The notes: a model not told the origin generated them from the letters alone. A DNA stretch of 64,000 nucleotides from Duganella fentianensis (GCF_009857835.1 NZ_WWCL01000001.1:1054001-1118000); one strand, 5' to 3'. Positions 9,016-17,787 are shown, counted from the stretch's first letter. Numbers and translations: made by a program.

Positions 9016-9109
9016 GCGCTGCTGCAGCACTTGAAAATCAGCCAGACTGGTCTTATCTATCTGCCGCGCGCTGTTCCTTAATTCCGTGATCTCCCGGGGA
9101 GACTTAGCA

Positions 9110-9994
9110 ATGAAACGTATCGTCCTGTTTATTCTGACCAATCTGGCCGTGATGCTGGTGCTGTCCATCGTGCTGTCGCTGCTCGGTATTGGCCGTCCCG
9201 GCAGTGGCAATACGCTGCAACTGGGCAGCCTGCTGGCGTTCTCGCTGGTGGTGGGCTTTACCGGTGCCATTTTCTCTCTGCTGATCAGCAAGCCCATGGC
9301 CAAGTGGAGCACCGGTGCCCGCGTGATTACGTCGCCGGCTTCCTCGACGGAACTGTGGCTGGTCAACACCGTGGCCACGCTGGCCCAGCGCGCCGGCATC
9401 GCCACTCCGGAAGTGGCCGTGTACGATGGCGAACCGAATGCTTTCGCTACGGGCGCCTTCAAGAATTCGGCACTGGTGGCCGTCTCCACGGGCTTGCTGG
9501 AAAACATGAACCGCGATGAAGTGGAAGCCGTGCTGGGCCACGAAGTCGCCCACATCGCCAATGGCGATATGGTGACCATGACCCTGATCCAGGGCGTGGT
9601 GAATACCTTCGTGGTATTCCTGGCCCGTGTGGTGGGTTTCTTTGTTGATAAGATGCTGCTGAAGAATGACGACAGCGAACGCCGCGGTCCCGGCATCGGT
9701 TACACCATCACCGTATTTGTGTGCGAAATCATCTTTGGTCTGGCCGCATCGCTGATCGTGGCGTGGTTCTCGCGCCAGCGCGAATTCCGTGCGGATGCCG
9801 GCTCGGCCCGTCTGCTGGGCAGTTCCGTGCCCATGCAGCATGCACTGGCACGTTTGAACGGCATGACGCCCGGCGAATTGCCGCAATCGATGGCGGCGTC
9901 CGGCATTAGCGCTTCGGCCGGCTGGGGTGCACTGTTTTCCACCCATCCGCCGTTCGAACAGCGTATTGCGGCCTTGCGTAGCGTACAATCTTAA
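9110..9994 (+). CDS. htpX: Membrane zinc protease HtpX
   Basis: A 294-residue M48 metalloprotease for quality control of membrane proteins. Two N-terminal membrane segments (about residues 4-25 and 37-57) are followed by the zinc motif HEVAH at residues 144-148, two more hydrophobic segments near 160-180 and 195-220, and the third ligand in [14 protein letters not shown]. Length and motif order match E. coli HtpX (293 aa). The start at 9110 is set by GGGGAGA about 8 nt upstream; an earlier in-frame start at 9086 adds an unconserved tail. Confidence 0.96.
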   Translation: MKRIVLFILTNLAVMLVLSIVLSLLGIGRPGSGNTLQLGSLLAFSLVVGFTGAIFSLLISKPMAKWSTGARVITSPASSTELWLVNTVATLAQRAGIATPEVAVYDGEPNAFATGAFKNSALVAVSTGLLENMNRDEVEAVLGHEVAHIANGDMVTMTLIQGVVNTFVVFLARVVGFFVDKMLLKNDDSERRGPGIGYTITVFVCEIIFGLAASLIVAWFSRQREFRADAGSARLLGSSVPMQHALARLNGMTPGELPQSMAASGISASAGWGALFSTHPPFEQRIAALRSVQS

Positions 9995-10027
9995 GCTTAC
10001 GTCACAGCGGCCACCGCCAGCGCAACT

Positions 10028-10651
10028 ATGAGTCAGTTCTTTCAGGTTCACCCCGTTAATCCGCAGCCGCGTCTGATCAAGCAGGCGGCGCAGATTGTGC
10101 ATGATGGCGGCATCGTCGCCGTGCCGACGGATTCCTGCTATGCGCTGGTGTGCCACCTCGATGACAAGGCGGCAGTGGAACGGCTGCGCCGTATCCGCGG
10201 GGTGGATGAAAAACACCACCTGACCCTGCTGTGCCGCGATCTCAGCGAAATCGGCGTGTATGCGCGCGTCGACAACCAGCAGTTCCGCCTGCTCAAGGCG
10301 GCCACGCCGGGACCGTTCACCTTCATTCTGGAAGCGACCAAGTGCGTGCCGCGCCGGCTCAGCCATCCGTCGCGCAAGACCATAGGCTTGCGGGTGCCGG
10401 AAGACGCCATCGTTCATGCGCTGCTGGAAGTGCTGCAGCAGCCGCTGCTGGGCACCACCCTGATCATGCCGGGCGAGACGGAAGCACTGAATGATGCGGA
10501 TGCCATCGTCGAGCGGCTGGGCAAACTGGTCGATCTGGTGATCGATGGCGGCGCCTGCAGCATGGAACCGACTACCGTGATCGATCTGACGGGGGCGCAG
10601 GCCGAACTGGTGCGCCAGGGCCGCGGCGATGCCTCGATGTTCGGCTTGTGA
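10028..10651 (+). CDS. yciO: Sua5/YciO/YrdC-family protein (YciO-like)
   Basis: A 207-residue protein of the Sua5/YciO/YrdC fold, which includes L-threonylcarbamoyl-AMP synthases for tRNA t6A. Family text is visible: GGIVAVPTDSCYALVCHLDDKAAVERLRRIRGVDEKHHLTLLC near the N-terminus, and the substrate-binding KTIGLRVPED and STTVIDLTG-type motif (here EPTTVIDLTG). The length and the neighbouring PHP gene fit YciO, whose own activity is unsettled, rather than the main t6A enzyme. It lies 33 nt after htpX and may be co-transcribed. Confidence 0.85.
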   Translation: MSQFFQVHPVNPQPRLIKQAAQIVHDGGIVAVPTDSCYALVCHLDDKAAVERLRRIRGVDEKHHLTLLCRDLSEIGVYARVDNQQFRLLKAATPGPFTFILEATKCVPRRLSHPSRKTIGLRVPEDAIVHALLEVLQQPLLGTTLIMPGETEALNDADAIVERLGKLVDLVIDGGACSMEPTTVIDLTGAQAELVRQGRGDASMFGL

Positions 10652-10800
10652 GTCCAGCGGCGCGCTGGCCCGGCAGCCCGGCATCAGGCCATGAATTAGT
10701 AGGAACTAAGCAAGAACTAAGATGGAACTGGCATGGTCTGGTGATTAACTGGGTATCTGTGCCGGCCCCTGACGGTACTGCTTGGGCTGAGTCCGCCCTC

Positions 10801-10815
10801 TGGTAGAATCCCCTC
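10801..10815 (+). promoter_or_regulatory. Extended -10 promoter directly before the M50 protease start (possible leaderless mRNA)
   Basis: TGGTAGAAT at 10801-10809 is an extended -10. Only six bases separate it from the ATG at 10816, so transcription would begin at or next to the A of the start codon. No Shine-Dalgarno sequence is seen. Confidence 0.45.
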
Positions 10816-11493
10816 ATGAACGAAACTGACAGTCTTATCCAAACCATCACGGTGTATCTGATCCCCGTGCTGTTTGCCATTTCCCTGCATGAAGCGGCGC
10901 ACGGCTATGTGGCGCGCTATTTCGGCGATCCCACGGCGGCCCAGGAAGGGCGTTTGAGCCTGAATCCGCTGCGGCATATCGACCCCTTCGGCACTATCAT
11001 CCTGCCCCTCATCCTGAGTCTGCTGCACCTGCCTGCCCTAGGCTATGCCAAGCCGGTGCCGGTCGATTATGGCCGCTTGCGCAATCCCAAGAAGCAGATG
11101 GCTTTCGTGGCGGCAGCCGGTCCGGCTGCCAACTTCGTCATGGGCCTGGGCTGGATGACCTTGTGGGTGCTGCTGACCTATGCGCTGGGCTTCCCGCAGG
11201 ATGACTTCTTTATTGAAATGAGCAAGGCCGGTATCGGTGTCAATTCGGCCATGTGCATATTCAACCTGATTCCATTGCCGCCGCTTGACGGTGGCCGTAT
11301 CGTGACGGGCATGCTGCCGCTGCCGCTGGCTCGCCAGTACGCCCAGATCGAACGTTATGGCATGTATGTGTTCATCGGCCTGATCCTGATGATGCAGTTT
11401 GGCCTGCTGACCGACTTCCTCGTGGGTGGCATGCACATCCTGCAGAGCATTTTCCACGTGCTGCTGTACCCCCTGATTTTCTTACTTCGCTGA
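10816..11493 (+). CDS. Site-2 protease family (M50) membrane metalloprotease
   Basis: A 225-residue membrane protease of the compact M50/rhomboid-like site-2 group. The zinc motif HEAAH is at residues 25-29 inside the first membrane segment, and the partner motif NLIPLPPLDGGRI, with the third ligand Asp, lies near residue 155-165. Four to five hydrophobic segments are visible. It lacks a PDZ domain, unlike RseP, so its substrate is not obvious. It is 7 nt upstream of trpS, a common arrangement in Burkholderiales, so the two are probably co-transcribed. Confidence 0.9.
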   Translation: MNETDSLIQTITVYLIPVLFAISLHEAAHGYVARYFGDPTAAQEGRLSLNPLRHIDPFGTIILPLILSLLHLPALGYAKPVPVDYGRLRNPKKQMAFVAAAGPAANFVMGLGWMTLWVLLTYALGFPQDDFFIEMSKAGIGVNSAMCIFNLIPLPPLDGGRIVTGMLPLPLARQYAQIERYGMYVFIGLILMMQFGLLTDFLVGGMHILQSIFHVLLYPLIFLLR

Positions 11494-11500
11494 GCCCTCT

Positions 11501-12703
11501 ATGTACCCCGATCGTGTAGTTTCCGGCATGCGCCCCACTGGTTCCATGCACTTGGGCCACTACCACGGCGCATTGAAAAACTGGATCAAGATGCAGTCCG
11601 AACTGCCTTGCCTGTTCTTCGTGGCCGACTGGCATGCCCTGACCACGCACTATGATGACCCCAGCGTGATCGAACGCAGCACCTGGGATATGCTGATCGA
11701 CTGGCTGGCGGCCGGTATCGATCCCTCGCAGGCCACGCTGTTCATCCAGTCGCGCGTGCCCGAACATGCCGAACTGCACTTGCTGCTGTCCATGGCGACG
11801 CCGCTGGGCTGGCTCGAACGGGTACCTACCTACAAAGACCAGATCGAGAATCTGTCCAACAAAGATCTGGCAACTTACGGCTTCCTCGGTTATCCCCTGC
11901 TGCAGGCCGCTGACGTGCTGATCTACCGTGCGAGTCAGGTGCCGGTGGGCGACGATCAGGTGCCGCACATTGAAATGATGCGCGAAATTGCCCGTCGTTT
12001 TAACCATATGTACGGCAAAGAAAAGGGTTTCGAAGAAAAAGCGCAGGAAGCCGTGAAAAAGCTGGGCAGCAAACGCGCCAAGCTGTACAACGAACTGCGT
12101 ACGGAATACCAGCAGGACGGCAAGGAAGAGGCGCTGGAACAGGCCAAGGCCATGCTGGACGATGCGCAAAGCCTGTCCATGGGCGACCGCGAGCGCCTGT
12201 TCGGCTATCTGGAAGGCAGCCGCAAGCTGATACTGGTGGAACCGCAAGCCCGTCTGACGGCTGCTTCGCGTCTGCCCGGCCTGGACGGCCGCAAGATGTC
12301 CAAGAGCTATGGCAATTCCATCGCCCTGCGCGAAGACAAAGCTTCGGTGGAAAAGAAAATCCGCACCATGCCGACCGATCCGGCCCGGGTACGCCGTACC
12401 GACGTGGGCGATCCGGCCCGCTGCCCCGTGTGGCAGTTCCATCAGGTGTATTCCGATGCGCCTACCCAGGAATGGGTGGTAAAAGGATGTAAATCTGCCG
12501 GTATCGGCTGCATCGAATGCAAACAGCCCGTTATCGACGCTATCGTCAAGGAACAGGAGCCTATGCACGAGCGCGCCCAGCAGTATCTGGACGACCCGTC
12601 GCTGGTGCGCGCCATCGTCGCTGACGGCAACGATGCAGCGCGCAAGCTGGCGCTGGAAACCATGCGCGACGTGCGCGAAGCCATGGGGCTGGCCTATACA
12701 TGA
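11501..12703 (+). CDS. trpS: Tryptophan--tRNA ligase
   Basis: A 400-residue class I tRNA synthetase that charges tRNA-Trp. The HIGH-like motif is HLGH (residues 17-20, after GMRPTGSM) and the KMSKS motif is in LDGRKMSKSYGN. It is clearly longer than the usual about 330-aa bacterial TrpS: a Lys/Glu-rich helical insertion (EKAQEAVKKLGSKRAKLYNE through LEQAKAMLDDAQS) of about 60 residues sits before KMSKS. Such long forms occur in betaproteobacteria. It overlaps the next gene by 4 bp (ATGA at 12700-12703). Confidence 0.96.
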   Translation: MYPDRVVSGMRPTGSMHLGHYHGALKNWIKMQSELPCLFFVADWHALTTHYDDPSVIERSTWDMLIDWLAAGIDPSQATLFIQSRVPEHAELHLLLSMATPLGWLERVPTYKDQIENLSNKDLATYGFLGYPLLQAADVLIYRASQVPVGDDQVPHIEMMREIARRFNHMYGKEKGFEEKAQEAVKKLGSKRAKLYNELRTEYQQDGKEEALEQAKAMLDDAQSLSMGDRERLFGYLEGSRKLILVEPQARLTAASRLPGLDGRKMSKSYGNSIALREDKASVEKKIRTMPTDPARVRRTDVGDPARCPVWQFHQVYSDAPTQEWVVKGCKSAGIGCIECKQPVIDAIVKEQEPMHERAQQYLDDPSLVRAIVADGNDAARKLALETMRDVREAMGLAYT

Positions 12704-13257
12704 GCCATAGCAGCGACCTGATCTCGCCATGGGTGCAGCGCTATGCGCCGCTGATACCGAGCGGTGCCGTGCTGGATCTGGCTTGCGGCCATGGCCGCCA
12801 TGCGCGGCATCTGGCCGCGCTAGGGCATGCCGTGGTGGCGGTCGATCGCGATCCGGCGGCGCTGGCCGCAGCCGCCGGCGATGGCATCACCATCACGGAA
12901 ATCGATCTGGAAGAGGCTGGGGCAGCATGGCCGTTCGGGCCGCAGCGCTTTGCCGGCATCGTGGTGACCAACTACCTGCACCGGCCGCTGCTACCGGCCA
13001 TGCTGGAGAGTCTGGCGCCAAATGGCGTGCTGATTTATGAAACTTTTGCGGAAGGCAATGCGCAGTTCGGCAAACCTTCCAATCCGGCGTTTCTGCTCCA
13101 GCCCGGCGAATTGCTGGGCTGGGCACAACGCCATGGTTTGCACGTGGTAGCCTATGAAGAAGGCGTGGTGGACACGCCAAAAGCTGCCATGGTGCAACGA
13201 GTATGTGCTGTACAGCCGGAATTCCCCCGTATGGCGGCATTATTGCCACCATTTTGA
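12700..13257 (+). CDS. Class I SAM-dependent methyltransferase
   Basis: A 185-residue Rossmann-fold methyltransferase. Motif I for SAM binding is VLDLACGHGRHARHLAALG, followed by the acidic ribose-binding end VVAVDRDP, and motif IV VVTNYLHRPLL. It is small and resembles TehB/UbiG-like enzymes, but the substrate is unknown. Translation is coupled to trpS through an ATGA overlap. Confidence 0.88.
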   Translation: MSHSSDLISPWVQRYAPLIPSGAVLDLACGHGRHARHLAALGHAVVAVDRDPAALAAAAGDGITITEIDLEEAGAAWPFGPQRFAGIVVTNYLHRPLLPAMLESLAPNGVLIYETFAEGNAQFGKPSNPAFLLQPGELLGWAQRHGLHVVAYEEGVVDTPKAAMVQRVCAVQPEFPRMAALLPPF

Positions 13258-13302
13258 CGGTTGATTTGTCGCCGCGAATGCACCACGGCAGCGACCTATC
13301 GA

Positions 13303-13308
13303 CTACAA
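13303..13308 (+). promoter_or_regulatory. -10 element upstream of dapA
   Basis: ACTACAAT contains a TACAAT -10 about 33 nt before the dapA ATG. A matching -35 was not convincing. Confidence 0.35.
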
Positions 13309-13341
13309 TCGTTGTTTTAATTCTTTACGCAGTGGTTACCT

Positions 13342-14217
13342 ATGATTAAGGGCAGCATCGTAGCAATCGTCACCCCGATGCACGCAGACGGAAGTCTGGA
13401 TTTCGAGGGTTTGAATCAGCTGATCGACTGGCATATCGCCGAAGGTACGGACAGCATCGTCATCGCCGGCACGACCGGTGAATCGGCCACTGTGAGCGTG
13501 GAAGAACACTGCGCACTGATCAAGGCCACCGTGACCCACGCCCGTGGCCGGATTCCTATCATCGCCGGCGCCGGCGCCAACTCGACGGCAGAAGCCATCA
13601 AGCTGACCCGCTATGCCAAGGAAGCGGGCGCCGACGCCACTCTGCAGGTAGTGCCTTACTACAACCGTCCTACCCAGGAAGGCATGTACCAGCACTTCAA
13701 AGCCATCGCCGAAGCGGTGGACCTGCCGGTCATCCTGTACAACGTGCCGGGCCGTACCGTGGCCGACATGAGCAACGAGACTATCCTGCGTCTGGCAGAA
13801 ATCCCTAACATCGTCGGCGTGAAAGATGCGACCGGCAATATCGGCCGCGGCTACGACCTGCTGCGTCTGGCACCGAAATCGTTCGCCGTGTACTCGGGTG
13901 ATGATCCGACCGCCATGGCCCTGATGCTGGCTGGCGGCGCCGGTAATATTTCCGTGACCGCCAATGTGGCACCGCGCGGCATGGCGGAACTGTGCAAGGC
14001 CGCCATCGCCGGCGATATCGCCAAGGCGCTGGAATGGAATAACAAGCTGTTCCCGCTGCACCAGAAGCTGTTCATCGAACCGAATCCGGTGCCGGTGAAA
14101 TGGGCGCTGGCGGAAATGGGCAAGATGCCTGCCGGCATACGTCTGCCGCTGGTACCGCTGGCGCAAGACTGCCACGCTGCCGTGCGCGCAGCGCTGAAAG
14201 AATCCGGCGTTCTGTAA
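13342..14217 (+). CDS. dapA: 4-hydroxy-tetrahydrodipicolinate synthase
   Basis: A 291-residue (beta/alpha)8 aldolase that condenses pyruvate and aspartate semialdehyde in the lysine/diaminopimelate pathway. Visible signatures are [31 protein letters not shown] with the catalytic Tyr, LYNVPGRT, and the Schiff-base lysine in GVKDATGN. Its substrate is made by Asd, encoded at 39366 in this window. It is followed by bamC (formerly nlpB), the same order as in E. coli. Confidence 0.97.
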   Translation: MIKGSIVAIVTPMHADGSLDFEGLNQLIDWHIAEGTDSIVIAGTTGESATVSVEEHCALIKATVTHARGRIPIIAGAGANSTAEAIKLTRYAKEAGADATLQVVPYYNRPTQEGMYQHFKAIAEAVDLPVILYNVPGRTVADMSNETILRLAEIPNIVGVKDATGNIGRGYDLLRLAPKSFAVYSGDDPTAMALMLAGGAGNISVTANVAPRGMAELCKAAIAGDIAKALEWNNKLFPLHQKLFIEPNPVPVKWALAEMGKMPAGIRLPLVPLAQDCHAAVRAALKESGVL

Positions 14218-14290
14218 TACACCTAAGCCCCGACTACGGTTCGGATCGTTTTTTGATTTGCTGCTATTCAGCTTTTTAAATAGTTACCAC

Positions 14291-15463
14291 ATGACTAATC
14301 GCAAGACTGTTTCTATTTCCTCGCAACGCGCTGTGCTGGTGGGCGCCTTGATGGCCAGCCTGACCGGTTGCGGCATGATTGGTTCCGTGGTCGGTACGGA
14401 CAAGGTCGATTACAAGGCCGCCAAAAAGGCTAGCACGCTGGACGTGCCGCCAGATCTGACCCAGTTACAGAAAGATAACCGCTATTCGCTGCCGGATTCG
14501 AACAATGGCATCGCCACTGCTTCCGGTTACAACGCCTCGCGCGGTAGCGGCGGCAATACTGCTGCCATCGTACCGGGCACGCCAACGGCGGGCAGTGTGG
14601 CAGTGGCGGGGCTGGGCGATATCAAGGTGGAACGCGATGGCAACCAGCGCTGGCTGGTAGTCAAGCAGACACCTGAGCAGCTGTGGCCTCAGCTCAAACA
14701 GTTCTGGGAAGATTCGGGCTTTGTACTGGCCAAGGAAATGCCGGCGGCCGGCCTGATGGAAACTGACTGGAACGAAAACCGCGCCAAGATTCCGCAGGAC
14801 TTCATCCGCAATACGCTGGGCAAGGTGTTCGATTCGCTGTATTCGAGCGGCGAGCGGGACAAGTTCCGCACCCGTATCGAGCGCCGCGCCGACGGTAGCA
14901 GCGAAATCTACATCAGCCATCGTGGCGCCAAGGAAGTGGTGACTGGTCCGCAAAACGAAACCACCTCGTGGACGCCGCGTGCCAATGATCCCGGTCTGGA
15001 AGCGGAATTCCTGGCCCGTCTGATGACCAAGCTGGGCAATGTAAGCGAAGTGGCCGAAGCCCGTACCACGGTCGAGAATGCGCCGGTACAGGCCCAGCAC
15101 GCTACGCTGGCCGGTAGCGGTGCCGAGCGTTCCGTACAGGTGGATGAAGGCTTTGACCGCGCATGGCGCCGTGTCGGTCTGGCGCTGGACCGTGCCGGCT
15201 TCACGGTGGAAGACCGTGACCGTACCCAGGGCACGTATTTCGTGCGCTATGTGGACGATAACGCGGAAAGCAAAGGCTTCTTCTCCAAGCTGTTCAGCTG
15301 GGGCTCGTCGGAAGCGGACAAGGAAGCGCAGCGTTATCGTATTCTGGTGAAAGCCGGTGCAGGCAGCACCAGCGTGGTAACGGTGGCCAACAACGCGGGT
15401 CAGGCCGATAGCGGCGCTGTAGCGGAGAAAATCCTGACGCTGCTGCACGAACAGCTGAAGTAA
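14291..15463 (+). CDS. bamC: Outer membrane assembly lipoprotein BamC
   Basis: A 390-residue lipoprotein of the BAM complex, which inserts beta-barrel proteins into the outer membrane. The signal peptide ends in a lipobox (LMASLTGCG), and the conserved unstructured start of the mature protein, which contacts BamD in E. coli, is represented by VDYKAAKKASTLDVPPDLTQL. Two helix-grip domains follow (about 110-220 and 260-390). The ATG at 14291 is chosen because the only longer start is a TTG at 14258 giving an unlikely leader. No strong Shine-Dalgarno is seen, and dapA ends 73 nt upstream. A strong bidirectional terminator follows. Confidence 0.92.
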   Translation: MTNRKTVSISSQRAVLVGALMASLTGCGMIGSVVGTDKVDYKAAKKASTLDVPPDLTQLQKDNRYSLPDSNNGIATASGYNASRGSGGNTAAIVPGTPTAGSVAVAGLGDIKVERDGNQRWLVVKQTPEQLWPQLKQFWEDSGFVLAKEMPAAGLMETDWNENRAKIPQDFIRNTLGKVFDSLYSSGERDKFRTRIERRADGSSEIYISHRGAKEVVTGPQNETTSWTPRANDPGLEAEFLARLMTKLGNVSEVAEARTTVENAPVQAQHATLAGSGAERSVQVDEGFDRAWRRVGLALDRAGFTVEDRDRTQGTYFVRYVDDNAESKGFFSKLFSWGSSEADKEAQRYRILVKAGAGSTSVVTVANNAGQADSGAVAEKILTLLHEQLK

Positions 15464-15494
15464 TGCTAGTAGCGCCGTTTTTATCCGGCGCAAT

Positions 15495-15527
15495 TAAAAA
15501 GCCGGCATTTAATATGCCGGCTTTTTT
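15495..15527. terminator. Bidirectional rho-independent terminator after bamC
   Basis: GCCGGCAT (15501-15508) and ATGCCGGC (15514-15521) form a perfect 8-bp stem with a 5-nt loop, extended by an A run on the left and TTTTTT on the right, so it can stop transcription from either side. Confidence 0.9.
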
Positions 15528-15610
15528 ATTTTAAAACGGCAGCGATAAAAACTCGCGGAACAGGGTGCGAAGTTTTATTGCTGCGGTCTGGGATAAACGT
15601 GACAGACGTA

Positions 15611-15637
15611 AAAAAACCGGCCCGCAGGCCGGTTTTT
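15611..15637. terminator. Bidirectional terminator for the Ala-rich lipoprotein gene
   Basis: CCGGCC (15617-15622) and GGCCGG (15627-15632) pair around CGCA, flanked by AAAAAA on the left and TTTTT on the right. It sits 18 nt past the stop of the minus-strand lipoprotein gene. Confidence 0.88.
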
Positions 15638-15649
15638 CTATCGAGCTGA

Positions 15650-15886
15650 TTACTTCGAAGCAGCTGGAGCAGCAGCGGCTGGAGCAGCAGCAGCGTCCGA
15701 AGCGGCTGGAGCAGCAGCTGGAGCAGCAGCAGCGTCCGAAGCAGCAGGAGCAGCAGCTGGAGCAGCGGCTGGAGCAGCAGCTTCAGGAGCAGCTACTGGA
15801 GCTGGAGCAGCAGGAGCTTCTTCTTTTTTCGAGCAAGCAGCCAGAGCAACAGCCAGCAGGGAAACGATCAGCAGGGACTTTTTCAT
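15650..15886 (-). CDS. Small Ala/Pro-rich repeat lipoprotein
   Basis: A 78-residue predicted lipoprotein. The signal MKKSLLIVSLLAVALAAC ends in a classic lipobox (LAAC) and the mature part begins SKKEEAP. The rest is a low-complexity Ala/Pro chain with a repeated APAASDAAAAPAA unit, likely a flexible, disordered tether. AAGGA precedes the start by a few bases on the minus strand, and a terminator follows, so it is a single-gene unit. The opposite strand is also open here as a Gln/Glu-rich frame, but the lipobox, ribosome site and terminator decide the strand. Function unknown; small Ala-rich lipoproteins of this type recur in Burkholderiales. Confidence 0.8.
   Translation of the reverse strand: MKKSLLIVSLLAVALAACSKKEEAPAAPAPVAAPEAAAPAAAPAAAPAASDAAAAPAAAPAASDAAAAPAAAAPAASK
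15664..15805. repeat. Imperfect tandem repeats inside the Ala-rich lipoprotein gene
   Basis: GCAGCAGCGTCCGAAGC occurs twice about 54 bp apart, embedded in GGAGCAGCAGCTGGAGCAG-type units. The repeats encode the A/P/SD segments of the lipoprotein and could vary in copy number between strains. Confidence 0.7.
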
Positions 15887-16179
15887 GGATTTTCCTTAGT
15901 TAATTCAAATTAAACACAGTGTTGCGATTAATAATTACCGGTAATTATCGCTCTATTTAGGTCGTCTTCGAAGGCTTGCGTACCTCGTAAGGTGCCTACC
16001 AGACAACGGAAACTTCCTAACGAAATATTATAGCGATTTTTACTGCGTCGCAATAGGACGAACGGACGTTTCGGCTATTAATTTGCGATACTGCAACATT
16101 GCAAAAGGTGACCAAAAGGCTAGTGTCGTCAAATTGCGCGGTATTGGCGGCGAACTGCCTTATTCTGCGCGGAAAATGG
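15887..16179. other. AT-rich intergenic region with a perfect palindrome
   Basis: This 293-bp gap lies upstream of the minus-strand lipoprotein gene and downstream of the minus-strand DUF7931-like gene. It is clearly more AT-rich than its surroundings. It holds an 18-bp perfect palindrome, ATAATTACCGGTAATTAT, at 15931-15948, which may be an operator. No open frame or RNA gene was recognised. Confidence 0.6.
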
Positions 16180-16656
16180 TCAAATCTCGCTAGGGGTTTC
16201 TAACAGTCCCGGGCCCGAATCTAACCAAATTGTAATGAAGCGATCTTGATAGGTTTTCACGTCGGTCGCGTCAAACACGCTGTATTCGCCGCGGAAGTGA
16301 TCAGAATGAAAACGCCGCACCAGATGGCTCTGGTCGGCAAGGCAGAACGAGTCGCTTAATTGGCGCAGTGCGGGATGCGTGCGCCGCAGATCGATGCGGT
16401 GCTGGTAAGCCTGGATCAGGCGCAGGAAGCGCGGTGCCGAGCGTTGCAGCGGCTGGCCCTGATGGGCCACCAGTTGCAGCTGGCCGCCGCCATGCAGGAA
16501 GCGGCGCAGGGCCGTATCCATATTGCTATTGCCCAGTTCCCAGCTGGCGAAATCCGGGTCGAACAGGCACAGGGTGTGCTGCGCGGCGCTGATGCAGCTG
16601 GCCAGGTGCTGCTGGAAGGCGCTGCGCGTGTCGAACGGGGTGTGCAGTGCCTCCAT
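16180..16656 (-). CDS. Uncharacterised protein (DUF7931/PLD-like type)
   Basis: A 158-residue protein without signal peptide or membrane segment. AGGAGG a few bases upstream on the minus strand fixes the start. The text (HTLCLFDPDFASWELGNSNMDTALRRFLHGGGQLQLVAHQG and FRGEYSVFDATDV) resembles small proteins with a phospholipase D-like fold that often follow a ribosomal oxygenase gene in betaproteobacteria. The HKD catalytic motif of real phospholipase D is not seen, so enzymatic function is doubtful. The gene is 9 nt after roxA and surely in the same operon. Confidence 0.75.
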   Translation of the reverse strand: MEALHTPFDTRSAFQQHLASCISAAQHTLCLFDPDFASWELGNSNMDTALRRFLHGGGQLQLVAHQGQPLQRSAPRFLRLIQAYQHRIDLRRTHPALRQLSDSFCLADQSHLVRRFHSDHFRGEYSVFDATDVKTYQDRFITIWLDSGPGLLETPSEI

Positions 16657-16665
16657 ACAGCCTCC

Positions 16666-17787
16666 TTACAGCAGTTCTATCCAGCCGTCCTGATACCAGG
16701 TGTACAGCGCTTCCAGTACGTCGTCCGAGGCGGCGCCAAAAGCCGCACCATCGAGACGGCGTTCGTTGGCCAGCAGTTCCAGCGTCACGCGGTCGGCCTT
16801 GCCCACGCCGAAGGATTCGCCATTGATGAAGACGTGTTTGCCGCGATACAGCATCTGCGTCTTACGTGACAGCTTCAGGCCCTTCTGGCTGGCTTTGTCG
16901 CTGAACTTGCCGAAAGTGAGAGGTTTGGCCGGAGCCGTGAAGAAGACATTGTGCTTGGGTTCGGACATGTATTCGCCGAGGAAGATGGTGATGTCTTCGT
17001 CGGTGAAGCGTACTTTGCTGATCTCTTCGATCAGGGTGTCCAGCATGGGACGGGGAATCTCGGCCGGCTTGTTCTGCGGTTTCAGGTCGGGATCGCTGTA
17101 GCGGCCCGGCAGGTCGATGGAATCGGCCATGAATTGCAGGAAGGCTTCGCCCAGTTCCTGATAGCAGGGCTGGCGGAAACCGATGGAATAGGTCTGGCAA
17201 TCGCCGATGGCGATGCCGTCATGGGCCCAGTGTGGCGGCAGGTAGAGCATGTCGCCCGGATTGAGCACCAGATCTTCCTCCGGCACGAAATTGGCCAGGA
17301 TCTTCAGCGGCAGGCCTTCCACCAGCGTCAGATCTTTCTGTGCGCCGATGCGCCAGCGGCGCTGGCCCTGGGCCTGCAGCAGGAACACATCGTAGGAATC
17401 GAAGTGGGGGCCGACACCGCCACCGTCCGTAGCAAAACTGACCATCAGGTCGTCCAGACGGGCATCGGGGATGAAGCGGAATTGACGTAACAGCGCATCG
17501 GCCTTGTCATCGAACAGGTTGACGCCCTGTACCAGTACAGTCCATTCCTTCTGGCTCATAGGCGGCAGCGACTCGAGCGGGCCGTGTTGCAGATTCCAGT
17601 TGCCGTCCACATTCGTCACCAGACGCGATTCGGCATGGTTGGTGGCAGCCAGTTTGCCCAGTGCTTCCACGCTCAGCAGCGGCTTGAAGCCGGGCACGGC
17701 GTTACGGATCAGCAGAGGTTTCTTGTGCCAGTATTCGCGCAGGAACTGCGCAGGCGTAATGTCGCCCAGGAGAGGTAATTTTTTCAT
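16666..17787 (-). CDS. roxA: Ribosomal protein arginine hydroxylase (cupin/JmjC, YcfD type)
   Basis: A 373-residue Fe(II)/2-oxoglutarate oxygenase. E. coli YcfD/RoxA hydroxylates an arginine of ribosomal protein L16. The iron ligands are visible as His128-x-Asp130 in GPHFDSYDVFLLQ and His189 in YLPPHWAHDG, on the double-stranded beta-helix core (about 95-210). A C-terminal dimerisation and winged-helix-like region follows. The start at 17787 lies only 5 nt after a TATAAT on the minus strand, so the message may be leaderless. It diverges from slyD across a 98-bp shared promoter region. Confidence 0.9.
   Translation of the reverse strand: MKKLPLLGDITPAQFLREYWHKKPLLIRNAVPGFKPLLSVEALGKLAATNHAESRLVTNVDGNWNLQHGPLESLPPMSQKEWTVLVQGVNLFDDKADALLRQFRFIPDARLDDLMVSFATDGGGVGPHFDSYDVFLLQAQGQRRWRIGAQKDLTLVEGLPLKILANFVPEEDLVLNPGDMLYLPPHWAHDGIAIGDCQTYSIGFRQPCYQELGEAFLQFMADSIDLPGRYSDPDLKPQNKPAEIPRPMLDTLIEEISKVRFTDEDITIFLGEYMSEPKHNVFFTAPAKPLTFGKFSDKASQKGLKLSRKTQMLYRGKHVFINGESFGVGKADRVTLELLANERRLDGAAFGAASDDVLEALYTWYQDGWIELL

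Noticed and set aside
15565-15903. Gln/Glu-rich frame of 112 codons opposite the Ala-rich lipoprotein
   Set aside because: No ribosome site; it crosses the terminator at 15611-15637. The minus-strand lipobox, ribosome site and terminator favour the other strand.
15931-15948. Palindrome considered as a phage or IS attachment site
   Set aside because: No integrase, transposase, target duplication or interrupted gene is nearby.
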